Shown here: piece after piece, positions 26,162 through 34,061 of the stretch
Layout of the letters: every line of letters begins with the position of its first letter
Numbering within the stretch: the stretch's first letter is position 1
NCBI GenBank assembly: GCA_003241385.1
Contig: QFPO01000003.1
Coordinates: 248,001 to 312,000, forward strand
Source of the DNA: Rhodanobacter denitrificans
GTDB taxonomy: Bacteria > Pseudomonadota > Gammaproteobacteria > Xanthomonadales > Rhodanobacteraceae
DNA: 64,000 bases
Reading direction: 5' to 3'
The notes under the pieces: generated by a model
Told to the model about the DNA's origin: nothing
What the model saw: only the letters and a program-made list of their open reading frames with translations
Database searches by the model: none
Program-made: the position numbers and the translations under genes

Positions 26162-29100
26162 CTAGCCCTCCGTGGCGTAACGGGCCGGCACGACGCCACC
26201 ACGCGGACCCAGTCTTGCGCGCAGATACCGGACGGCGTCGTCGACCAGGCTGTAGACCACCGGGATCACCAGCAGGCACAGCAGCGTCGATGCGATCAGG
26301 CCGCCGATCACGACGATCGCCATCGGCGCGCGGAAGCTCGGGTCCGCACCGAGACCGAGCGCGATCGGCAGCATGCCGGCACCCATCGCGATCGTCGTCA
26401 TGACGATCGGCCGCGCGCGCTTGCGGCAGGCGTCGAGGATCGCGCGGCGCCGGCCGAAGCGGTGGTCGCGCCGCGCGATGACGATGTAGTCGACCAGCAG
26501 GATCGCGTTCTTGGTGGTGATGCCCATCAGCATGATCAGGCCGATCATCGATGGCATCGACAGGCTGGCGCCGGTCCCCCACAGCGCCAGGAACGCGCCG
26601 GGAATCGACAGCAGCAGCGCGACCAGCACGGTCAGCGGCTGCGCGAAGTCCTTCAGCAGCAGCACCAGCACCATGTAGACGCAGAGCACGCCGGCCAGCA
26701 TCGCCCAGGCAAAACCGGTCACCAGTTCGCCCATCGCCTCGGCGTCGCCGGTGGCGGCCGGCACGATGCCGCGCGGCAGATGGCGCAGGCTCGGCAGCTG
26801 CGCCGCCGCTTGCTCGACGTCGCCGAGCGGCCGATTGCCGAGTTCCACCTTCAGCGTCACGTTGCGCCTGCGGTCGTAGCGCGTGAGCTCGGACGGCCCG
26901 CTGGCCAGCATCAGATCCGCGACGCTTTCCAGCGGCACCGGGCCGCGCGCGCCCGGCACCGGCAGCCGCCGCAGCGTCTCGGGATCGTCGCGGCCGTGAT
27001 CGGCCAGCCGGACCACCACCGGCACCTGGCGCTCGCTGAGATTGAGCTTGGCCAGCGCCTGGCGGTAGTCGCCCGCGGTCGCGATCCGCAGCGTCTCGGC
27101 GATCGCCGCCGACGTGACGCCGAGCTCGGCCGCGCGCGCGAAATCCGGCCGCACGACCAGCTCCGGCCGCACCAGACTGGCCGAGGACGTCACCGCGCCG
27201 ATGCCGGGAATACTGCGCAGCTCGCGCTCGACGCGGGCGGCATGGCGCGCCAGCAGAGCGCCGTCGTCGGACGCCAGCACCAGCTGATAGCCCTCGGCGT
27301 CGTCGCCGGCGCCGACGCCGACGCCGATCCGCACGCCCGGCAGGTCGGTCAGCGCCTCGCGCAGCTCGCCCTCGATCGCCTGGCGGGTCTGTCCGTCGCG
27401 GGCCGCGCGCGGCAGCAGGTTCGCGGTCAGCATGGCCGTCGCGACGCCGGCCAGCGAGGTGGCGGCTTCGTCCGGATCGCCGGAGCCGCTGCCGGCGGTG
27501 CCGATCGCCGTATAGACCGAGGCCACCGCCGGATGCCGCGCGATGCGCAGGCGCGCCTGCTCGGCGACGGCGCGCGTATCGCCGAGCCGGCTGCCCGGCG
27601 GCAGCGTCAGGCTGACCTGGGTATGGTCGCCGTCGTCGGCCGGCAGGAACTCGCCCGGCAACCGCGTCGCGACGGCCAGGCCCACGGCGACCAGCACCGC
27701 CGCCGCGCCCAGCGTCGGCGCACGGCGGCGCAGGCAGATGCACACGATCCGGCGGTAATGCAGCAGCCAGCGCGGCTCGGGCCGCGCATGCCGCGGGGCT
27801 TTCAGCCAGTACGCCGCCATCGTCGGCGTCAGCATGCGCGCGACGACCAGCGAGAAGAACACCGCGACTGCCGCGGTCCAGCCGAACTGCACGAAGTAGC
27901 GCCCGACCGTACCGCCCATCAGCGAGGTCGGTACGAAGACCGCGATCAGCGTGAACGTGGTCGCGACGACGGCCAGGCCGATCTCGTCGGCCGCCTCGAT
28001 CGCCGCGCGGCGCGGCGGCTTGCCGGTCAGCAGGTGCCGCTCGATGTTCTCGATCTCGACGATCGCATCGTCGACCAGCACGCCGATCACCAGCGACAGC
28101 GCCAGCAGCGACACCGTGTTCAAGGTGAAGCCCATCAGATGCATCGCCGCGAACGTCGGGATCGCCGACAGCGGCAGCGCGACCGCCGCGATCAGCGTCG
28201 CGCGCCAGTCGCGCAGGAAGCAGAACACCACCAGCACGGCCAGCGCGGCGCCCTCGTAGAGCAGCATCATCGAGCCGCGGTAGTTCTCGGCGATCGGGCC
28301 GACGAAGTCCACGGCCTGAGCGAACGCCACCTCCGGATGGCGCGCCGACAGCTCCGCGACCGCGGCGCGCGCGGCCTCGGCCACCTCCAGCTCGCCGCCG
28401 CCGCGCGCACGCAGCACCTCGAACGCGACCACCGGCACGCCGTCGAGCAAGGCGGCCGTGCGCGCAGGCGCGGCGGTGTCGCTGATCGATGCGATCTCGT
28501 CGAGCCGGACCCGCCGTCCGTCGCCGAGCGCGACGTGCAGATCCGCGATGCCGCGCGCCGAGTCGACCGTGGCCAGCGTGCGCACCGACTGCTCGGCGCC
28601 GCCGATCTCGACGCGCCCGCCCGCGGCCTCCTGCTGCAGCTCGCGCAGCTGACGCGAGACCTCGGCCGCGGTCGTGTCCAGCGCGAGCAGCCGCGCCGGA
28701 TCCAGCGCGACCCGAATCTCGCGATCGACGCCGCCGACGCGCCGGACCGCGCCGACGCCCGGCACCGCCAGCAGCCGCCGCGTGACCTCGCCGTCGACCA
28801 GCCACGACAGCGCCGCGTCGTCGCGCAGGCTCGAGGACACCGTCATCGTCGCGACCGGCGTGCTTGCCAGTTCGAGCTTCTCGATGATCGGGTCTTCCAG
28901 ATCGGCCGGCAGGTCGGCGCGCGTCCGCGCGACCGCGTCGCGCACGTCGTCCATCGCCGCCTGCACCGGCTTGCCAATGCGGAACTCCACGGTGATCCGC
29001 GCGGTACCGTCGCCGAGCACCGCCGTCACGTGCTTGAGGCCCTGCACGCTCGCGAGCGCATCCTCGACCTTGCGCACCACGTCGGTCTCGAGCTGCGCCG

Positions 29101-29272
29101 GCGAGGCGCCGGGCAGCACGGCAGTGACCGTGACCACCGGAAAGTCGATGTCCGGGAAGTTCTGCACCTTCATCGCCGCGAATCCGGCCAGGCCCGCCAG
29201 CGTCAGCAGCGCGAACAGCAGCGTGACCGCGACCGGATTGCGGATCGACCACGACGAGACGTTGAGATTCAC
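26162..29272 (-). CDS. RND efflux pump inner-membrane permease (AcrB/HAE-like)
   Basis: 1036-residue RND permease, the usual length. TM1 lies at residues 12-32 after SSWSIRNPVAVTLLF, with the N-terminal porter motif FPDIDFPVVTVTAVLPGASP next. A second internal repeat begins near residue 525 with WLLHYRRIVCICLRRRAPTL. TM4 carries the paired acidic residues in VIGVLVDDAIVEIENI, needed for proton relay. The large periplasmic loops and the MGITTKNAILLVDYIV motif in TM10/11 fit drug-exporting HAE-type pumps. The GTG start overlaps the adaptor stop (GTGA). No outer-membrane factor gene is adjacent, so a TolC-like protein encoded elsewhere is assumed. Confidence 0.93.
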   Translation of the reverse strand: MNLNVSSWSIRNPVAVTLLFALLTLAGLAGFAAMKVQNFPDIDFPVVTVTAVLPGASPAQLETDVVRKVEDALASVQGLKHVTAVLGDGTARITVEFRIGKPVQAAMDDVRDAVARTRADLPADLEDPIIEKLELASTPVATMTVSSSLRDDAALSWLVDGEVTRRLLAVPGVGAVRRVGGVDREIRVALDPARLLALDTTAAEVSRQLRELQQEAAGGRVEIGGAEQSVRTLATVDSARGIADLHVALGDGRRVRLDEIASISDTAAPARTAALLDGVPVVAFEVLRARGGGELEVAEAARAAVAELSARHPEVAFAQAVDFVGPIAENYRGSMMLLYEGAALAVLVVFCFLRDWRATLIAAVALPLSAIPTFAAMHLMGFTLNTVSLLALSLVIGVLVDDAIVEIENIERHLLTGKPPRRAAIEAADEIGLAVVATTFTLIAVFVPTSLMGGTVGRYFVQFGWTAAVAVFFSLVVARMLTPTMAAYWLKAPRHARPEPRWLLHYRRIVCICLRRRAPTLGAAAVLVAVGLAVATRLPGEFLPADDGDHTQVSLTLPPGSRLGDTRAVAEQARLRIARHPAVASVYTAIGTAGSGSGDPDEAATSLAGVATAMLTANLLPRAARDGQTRQAIEGELREALTDLPGVRIGVGVGAGDDAEGYQLVLASDDGALLARHAARVERELRSIPGIGAVTSSASLVRPELVVRPDFARAAELGVTSAAIAETLRIATAGDYRQALAKLNLSERQVPVVVRLADHGRDDPETLRRLPVPGARGPVPLESVADLMLASGPSELTRYDRRRNVTLKVELGNRPLGDVEQAAAQLPSLRHLPRGIVPAATGDAEAMGELVTGFAWAMLAGVLCVYMVLVLLLKDFAQPLTVLVALLLSIPGAFLALWGTGASLSMPSMIGLIMLMGITTKNAILLVDYIVIARRDHRFGRRRAILDACRKRARPIVMTTIAMGAGMLPIALGLGADPSFRAPMAIVVIGGLIASTLLCLLVIPVVYSLVDDAVRYLRARLGPRGGVVPARYATEG

Positions 29273-30672
29273 GTGCCACCTCGCACCGGTTCGGCGTAGG
29301 CCGGCGGAGGCTCGTGCGATCTGGCGGGATGCGACTCGAAGCGTTGCGAGCTGGTGCGCGGCAGCTCGTCGGGGCGAAACTCGGTGCGTTGCGAACCGGT
29401 GGTGTGCTGCTCGACGGTCGTCGCCGCGGCGGCAGCGTGCGAGCCGGTGATCGCGGCTTCGACTGCGCCCGCTTCCGGCGCGTGCGACTGTTTGGCGTGC
29501 GATCCGTTGACGTTCGCGTCCGTTCGGCCAGGTGTATCGGGACCGGGCGCGATCTGGTCGGCATCGCCGACCACGCGCACGACATCGCCTTCGCTCAGGA
29601 AGCCGAGGCCCGAGGCGATGACCGCCTCGGACGCGACCAGTCCCGCGGTGATCTCGATGCGGTCGCCGACGCGACGGCCGACCTCGACCTTCGCCGCGAT
29701 CACGCTCGAATCGGCGCCCACGCGCATCACGCTGTGGAAGCCGTCGCGCAGCAGCACCGCGCTCTGCGGCAGCGTCAACGCCGGCCGCTCGCCGACCTCG
29801 ATGCTGCCGGTGACGAACGTCCCGGCACGCAAGGCGCTGTCGAGCGGCAGATCGACGTAGGCCAGGCCGGTATGCGTCGCCACGTCGATCATCGGCGCCA
29901 GCATGCGCAGCGTGCCGTGCACCGGATCGCGGCCCAGCATGTCGATCGTGACCGACTGACCCGGCTGCAGATCGTGCAGATCGGCGGCCGACACCGACGC
30001 GCGCCATTCGAGCCGGCCATCCCGAATCAGCCGAAACAGTTCCTGCCCCGCCGCGACCACCGCACCGACCGTCGCGGTGCGCGCCGTGATCACGCCGTCG
30101 CTCGGCGCCAGCACGCGCGCATGGGTCAGACGCAGGCGATGACGCCGCTCGACCGCACGCGCCGCATCCAGTCTCGCCCGCGCGGTCGCCGCACCGGCGG
30201 CATACTGACCAACCTGCTGCGCCGACATCGCGCCGATCGCGCCGAGTCCCTGCGCGCGGCGATCGTTGAGCGCCGCCTCCGCCGCCTCGGCATCGGCCTG
30301 CGCGACCGCCGCTCGCGCCTCGGCCAGATCGGCCTCGATCAGGTCCGCATCGAACAGCGCCAGCACTTGCCCGCGCGTGACCGGGTCGCCGACGTTGACG
30401 CGCACCTCGGTCAGCCGCAGCCCGTCCGCCTCGGTGCCGACACTGGCCTCCTGCCAGGCCGCGACGTGACCGGTCGCCGCGACGCGCACCGGCAGCGTCG
30501 CGGTCTGCGGCCGGGTCAATGCGACCGACAGCACCGGCGCCGACGGCGCCCCGTCGGCAGCAGCGGCCGCATCGGAGCGGCGGCCGGACCCAAGCAGGAC
30601 AAGCATCAGAACGACAAACCCGGCACAGGCCAGGACGATCAAACCACGCGTCATGTCGCGACGTGTCCTCAC
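29269..30672 (-). CDS. RND efflux adaptor (membrane fusion protein) with unusual C-terminal tail
   Basis: 467-residue periplasmic adaptor. An N-terminal membrane anchor (GLIVLACAGFVVLMLVLLG) is followed by the lipoyl half-motif ATGHVAAWQEASVGTEADG, an alpha-hairpin (about 95-175), the second lipoyl half (RVLAPSDGVITARTATVGAVV) and the beta-barrel and membrane-proximal domains to about residue 375. The last 90 residues are a His/Ser/Thr/Ala-rich, disordered-looking tail with repeated GSHA/SQR units, absent from typical adaptors. It is first in the operon with the RND permease. The start could also be the Met six codons later. A regulator-type direct repeat lies 87 bp upstream. Confidence 0.9.
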   Translation of the reverse strand: MRTRRDMTRGLIVLACAGFVVLMLVLLGSGRRSDAAAAADGAPSAPVLSVALTRPQTATLPVRVAATGHVAAWQEASVGTEADGLRLTEVRVNVGDPVTRGQVLALFDADLIEADLAEARAAVAQADAEAAEAALNDRRAQGLGAIGAMSAQQVGQYAAGAATARARLDAARAVERRHRLRLTHARVLAPSDGVITARTATVGAVVAAGQELFRLIRDGRLEWRASVSAADLHDLQPGQSVTIDMLGRDPVHGTLRMLAPMIDVATHTGLAYVDLPLDSALRAGTFVTGSIEVGERPALTLPQSAVLLRDGFHSVMRVGADSSVIAAKVEVGRRVGDRIEITAGLVASEAVIASGLGFLSEGDVVRVVGDADQIAPGPDTPGRTDANVNGSHAKQSHAPEAGAVEAAITGSHAAAAATTVEQHTTGSQRTEFRPDELPRTSSQRFESHPARSHEPPPAYAEPVRGGT

Positions 30673-30758
30673 GGATCGAATACGGGACGACCCGTCGCCG
30701 CCGGCCAGGGGGCAGACTCGCCTGACGGCTTCGGGTCAGCGCCGATCCTGGGGTGGGG

Positions 30759-30775
30759 ATGTCGGTGAAATGTCG
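30759..30775 (-). promoter_or_regulatory. OmpR-type direct repeat upstream of the RND adaptor
   Basis: In the gene direction it reads CGACATTTCACCGACAT, matching the mipA site in 15 of 17 positions, with two CGACAT hexamers 11 bp apart and 87 bp upstream of the adaptor ATG. The half nearer 30775 touches the edge of repeat A1, which leaves some doubt. Confidence 0.55.
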
Positions 30776-30971
30776 CGGGGAGCGCGGAGGCGCGATCTAC
30801 GAGGAGCCAAACGGACGATGCGAACGCTCACCCTCATGACGTTGCGATCACGATTACAAAGGTGGCGCCGGCAGACGTAGACGACGATGCGAGTGAGCAG
30901 AAACACGCTCACCTGTAGCGAGGGTGACGGGGCATGCCGAGAATGCTGAAAGTCAATCTGACCCCGTTCTT
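30771..30971 (+). repeat. Repeat family A, copy 1
   Basis: About 200 bp that recur at 32727-32923 and, lacking the first few bases, at 36453-36641. The body runs from GGAGGCGCGATCTAC to a tail AGTCAATCTGACCCCGTTCTT. Identity between copies is roughly 90% by eye. There is no coding potential that survives comparison of copies. The rest of 30673-31182 shows no gene. Confidence 0.85.
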
Positions 30972-31182
30972 CCGTCGCGTAGGAAATTTCTTACAACAGC
31001 TTGCGAAATCGTCCATAGATACGCGCACTTATCGCTGCCAGAGTCTCAACGGAAGCAGCGGCAAGACATCAAGTGTGCTGGACGGGGCTGCTTGCCCAGC
31101 CAACGCCGAGAACCGCGATCAGCGACGGGGAGACATTCGCCCGAGCCTGCTGCTCATCTTCAACCAGCAGGAATAGGACGGC

Positions 31183-32091
31183 ATGAACCGACCTTTTGCC
31201 GCGTTTACCGCAATCGCGCTACTCGTTGGTGCATCTGCCGTCCATGCGACCACGGCGGAAGAATGGGCGCTGTGCAACAGCTGCACCACACAGACACAGT
31301 TCGAGAACGCTGCTATAGCGTGGGTGGGTGACCGAATCGGCACCTATGAGGTCGAGGTCGGCAACATCAATACCTCTAAGGTCTACCGCGTCTCGGTGAC
31401 GACCACAACGTATCCGAGCAACCCGGCAGGCCACACGCCGGATGTACTTGAAGCCCCGTCGGGTCATCAGGTGTTGATGCTGACGGCAGATCCGCCGCCT
31501 GCAGCGGTCACTGGAGACGTGTCACCTTCAGCCTATGCGACGGTCAACCATGCCATTCAAGAATCGCAGGCCGTCCAAGACCAATTCGCCGTTGTAGTCT
31601 TGATGTTCGGCAAGCAGCCGATGATTGCCCCAGGACCCAAGCAGTTCGGTTTTGAATCGTTCGCATTGCGGGAGAACGCTGCGGTATGTCGCGTCGCCGG
31701 CGCCGCAATGACTTCGGCACATCCCGGATGGCAAGCCGGACAGATCTCGCCCCCCTCGCTGGGCAAGCTGTTCACCCTACTTCGCTATCACTACGGTCGC
31801 GGACCTCGCGTACATGTGATCTTCAACAACGGCGATGTGGCAAGCTTCCAGCTGCATCCGATGGTCGAGACCTCTTGCCAATATGTCGATGGAACAGCGA
31901 AGGACAGGGACGGCGCCGATATCAACGAGCCGGGTGGCGTATCGAACAGCGGCAGCCCTGGGGTGACGGTCGTTTCGCACCCGGGCACGGGACGGGTCCA
32001 GTACGGGATGGGATCGGGCTCCTACTGGATGGTGTGCGCTTTCCGAGGTGAAGTATTGTGGGAATGCTATGTCGAGTGGGTTCCGGCATGA
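31183..32091 (+). CDS. Orphan secreted protein, 302 aa
   Basis: Exported protein of unknown function. The signal peptide MNRPFAAFTAIALLVGASA probably cleaves after VHA. The mature N-terminus has a CNSC pair (EEWALCNSC) and later Cys residues in AAVCRVAG, ETSCQYV, MVCAF and WECYVEW, so a disulfide-bonded periplasmic or extracellular protein is likely. No known domain is recognised. Its GC content is clearly below that of the flanking chromosome and repeat A1 lies just upstream, so it appears acquired. A second orphan follows after 68 bp on the same strand and may be its partner. Confidence 0.78.
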   Translation: MNRPFAAFTAIALLVGASAVHATTAEEWALCNSCTTQTQFENAAIAWVGDRIGTYEVEVGNINTSKVYRVSVTTTTYPSNPAGHTPDVLEAPSGHQVLMLTADPPPAAVTGDVSPSAYATVNHAIQESQAVQDQFAVVVLMFGKQPMIAPGPKQFGFESFALRENAAVCRVAGAAMTSAHPGWQAGQISPPSLGKLFTLLRYHYGRGPRVHVIFNNGDVASFQLHPMVETSCQYVDGTAKDRDGADINEPGGVSNSGSPGVTVVSHPGTGRVQYGMGSGSYWMVCAFRGEVLWECYVEWVPA

Positions 32092-32159
32092 CATACATCC
32101 GGCTGGACCGGAACGACCAATGACTTCCGCCGGGCAGCTGCTTCCGATAAGGAGAACAC

Positions 32160-32633
32160 ATGATCCCTCGTAGCCACTATGGCGCCCTCGTTATTGGCTT
32201 TCTCGCCGGCGTGGCCGCATCCATCGTCGTCGGTGTCGTCGGTGCCACTGCGATCCTGCCCACATACGCCGACAACGCCGTCGAGGAGCTGGCACGCGTC
32301 ACCTCATCGTTCGTGGGCGCGGGAGGGAAGCAGCGTCCGGCGCAGGAGGTCTTCGGGACGCAAGTACAGCAGGCGGACACGCTCACGATCATAGTCGGCC
32401 AGTCCTATAGCGAGATCAGTTCGGACCGCTTGAAGGCATCGCTGCGTGCCTCGTTGAGCAAGTTCATCAACAGTGACTTCCACGATAACCCGGAATTGGC
32501 CGGCCGCCTCGATCCAGCCGCACAGAAGGTTCGCACGTGCATCCTCGAGAACGAAGGCTTGAAGGATGCCGAAGTGATCGAATGCCTCAAGGATGTGAAG
32601 CCGCGCTTTGCCGTTATCAGAGCACCAACATAG
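32160..32633 (+). CDS. Orphan single-span membrane protein, 157 aa
   Basis: Preceded by AAGGAGA at a good distance from the ATG. One hydrophobic helix (ALVIGFLAGVAASIVVGVVGA, about residues 9-29) anchors a roughly 125-residue soluble part, probably periplasmic. This part contains two Cys in RTCILENEG and VIECLKD and an amphipathic region around DRLKASLRASLSKFI. No family is recognised. Intermediate GC content and its place between repeats A1 and A2 suggest joint acquisition with the upstream secreted protein. Confidence 0.72.
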   Translation: MIPRSHYGALVIGFLAGVAASIVVGVVGATAILPTYADNAVEELARVTSSFVGAGGKQRPAQEVFGTQVQQADTLTIIVGQSYSEISSDRLKASLRASLSKFINSDFHDNPELAGRLDPAAQKVRTCILENEGLKDAEVIECLKDVKPRFAVIRAPT

Positions 32634-32726
32634 ACATGGGCGCTCAGTCGGAGGCAGCGCTGAACTCATTCGAGAATGCAGTTTCGTTACGGTCCTTGAC
32701 TGGCACGCTGCAACGGCCTGCTTCAG

Positions 32727-32923
32727 TGTCGCGGGGGAGCGGAGGCGCGATCTACAAATGAACGGAGAATGCGAGCGCTCGCCCTCATGACGTTGCGATC
32801 GACGATCACAAAGGTGGCGCCGGCAGACGTAGACGACGACGCGAGTGAGCAGAAACACGCTCACCTGCAGCGAGGGTGACGGGGCATGCCGAGACTGCTG
32901 AAAGTCAATCTGACCCCGTTCTT
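32727..32923 (+). repeat. Repeat family A, copy 2
   Basis: Second copy of the ~200-bp repeat, with the same body and tail (32903-32923). It abuts a truncated reading frame at 32924, as if it had replaced the 5' part of that gene. Confidence 0.85.
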
Positions 32924-33025
32924 CTGCCCCTGGTCACGTACCGTCACTACCGCTACATGGGCAGCGATGTCTGGTACATGACGAGCAACGCCTTGAACGG
33001 CCCCGTGAAAGAGATCGAGGGCTAG
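32924..33025 (+). pseudogene. 3' remnant of an unknown gene cut by repeat A2
   Basis: An open frame leaving repeat A2 encodes about 33 codons including VTYRHYRYMGSDVWYMTSN and ending NGPVKEIEG-stop at 33025. The aromatic-rich, non-Arg composition is that of a real protein, but no start or upstream part remains. A stem-loop follows 18 bp later. The parent family is not recognised. Confidence 0.5.
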
Positions 33026-33043
33026 GTCTGCAAGCCGCCACGG

Positions 33044-33063
33044 CATTCCTCGGACGAGGAATG
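33044..33063 (+). terminator. Hairpin after the gene remnant
   Basis: CATTCCTC (33044-33051) and GAGGAATG (33056-33063) around a 4-nt loop, 18 bp past the remnant's stop codon. It is probably the old gene's terminator. Confidence 0.5.
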
Positions 33064-33091
33064 TGTCGATCGGTGTTCGGTACCGCTGCCG

Positions 33092-33254
33092 GCATGGCGG
33101 CGACGACGCTCGTACCGATGCAGCGAGGACGTGAGTCGGTCGCGCCGATGATGGAGGCTGGGGAGGCGCGTAACCCGTTTGCGACCTGGAACAACACAAG
33201 ACGCCTGCGACCAGACGTGCGGATGCCGACTGAAAGTAAACCTGACCCCGTTCT
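33092..33254 (+). repeat. Repeat family B, copy 1
   Basis: About 160 bp running from GCATGGCGGCGACGACGCTC to the tail AGTAAACCTGACCCCGTTCT, with copies at 36127-36287 and 36288-36450 and a fragment at 36708-36755. The body differs from family A but the last 20 bp are nearly the same. A short third motif (GTGAGGCA...GCAAGCCAA) follows at 33260-33285 and recurs at 36071-36090. Confidence 0.85.
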
Positions 33255-33388
33255 GACGAGGTGAGGCAAATGCAAGCCAATTGAAGTGACCTGACTGCAT
33301 TACTTGGCCCCGGAGGCCGCCCGTGGCCGTGGTATCTCCGGCGCGGCATCGTCGCTGCGCCCTTGACACCTGCATGAGGGGAATCGAC

Positions 33389-33784
33389 ATGGACTGGAAG
33401 ACGCTTTTGTTCTCGTTCGAGGGGCGCGTCGGACGCGGCCCGTACTGGGGCATGGTGGTTGCCTCGCTGTTGTTGCTCGCACTCGTCGGAGGCGCCAGCG
33501 TCATGAGCGTGCTGAACGCGCAGGATCCGGCGGCCGCGGACGGCGGCACGAGCATCGCGATGGCGATCGTCTGCCTCTTGTTCCTGTGGCCGGCTCTCGC
33601 GATTCAGGCCAAGCGCTGGCACGACGTCGACAAGTCGGCGTGGTGGATCCTGATCGGCCTGGTACCCGTGATCGGCAGTGTGGTCGCGCTGGTATTCAAC
33701 GGCTTCATCGCCGGAACTCCGGGCACGAACCGCTTCGGCGCAGCCCCGACCGTACCTGCAGCGCGCCGGGTCGGCACCGCCTGA
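33389..33784 (+). CDS. DUF805 family inner-membrane protein
   Basis: 131-residue protein matching the DUF805 pattern: N-terminal WKTLLFSFEGRVGRGPYW, a central RWHDVDKSAWWILIGLVPVIG and a C-terminal GTPGTNRFG. It has three to four membrane segments. Function of the family is unknown; YhaH-like proteins are the best known members. The start at 33389 has GAGGGGA 6 bp upstream; earlier in-frame Met codons lie in repeat-derived sequence. A perfect hairpin follows the stop. Confidence 0.9.
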   Translation: MDWKTLLFSFEGRVGRGPYWGMVVASLLLLALVGGASVMSVLNAQDPAAADGGTSIAMAIVCLLFLWPALAIQAKRWHDVDKSAWWILIGLVPVIGSVVALVFNGFIAGTPGTNRFGAAPTVPAARRVGTA

Positions 33785-33799
33785 GGGTCGTTCGCGGCC

Positions 33800-33830
33800 C
33801 CCGCTGCGGACATTCGACACCCGCAGCGGG
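33800..33830 (+). terminator. Perfect 10-bp hairpin after the DUF805 gene
   Basis: CCCGCTGCGG (33800-33809) and CCGCAGCGGG (33821-33830) with an 11-nt loop, 16 bp past the stop. Confidence 0.7.
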
Positions 33831-34061
33831 ATCTGCGCGAGCACGCCGGCGTCGCCCCGCGAGCCCGGAAAACGCGTCGCCGGGCGGAACCTGCGCCTCA
33901 CCCGGACGCGCAGGACCGCGCTGACGCCCGCGTACACGCGACGTCGACCTGCGGCTCCTGCGGAAGTTGATCGTCGTCGGGATCCGACGCCGCGCGCCGA
34001 AGCGCTGGCCCCCGGCGCCGCGTCCTGCCGTGGATGACGGCAGATGCTTCGGAGATGCGCC

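Noticed and set aside
25161..29585. 1474-codon minus-strand frame joining the response regulator to upstream sequence
   Set aside because: Only the last 231 codons are a real gene; the rest is an out-of-frame shadow of the RND permease.
30934..31176. 80-codon frame starting inside repeat A1
   Set aside because: Its first third is repeat tail and the remainder is low-information sequence without a ribosome-binding site.
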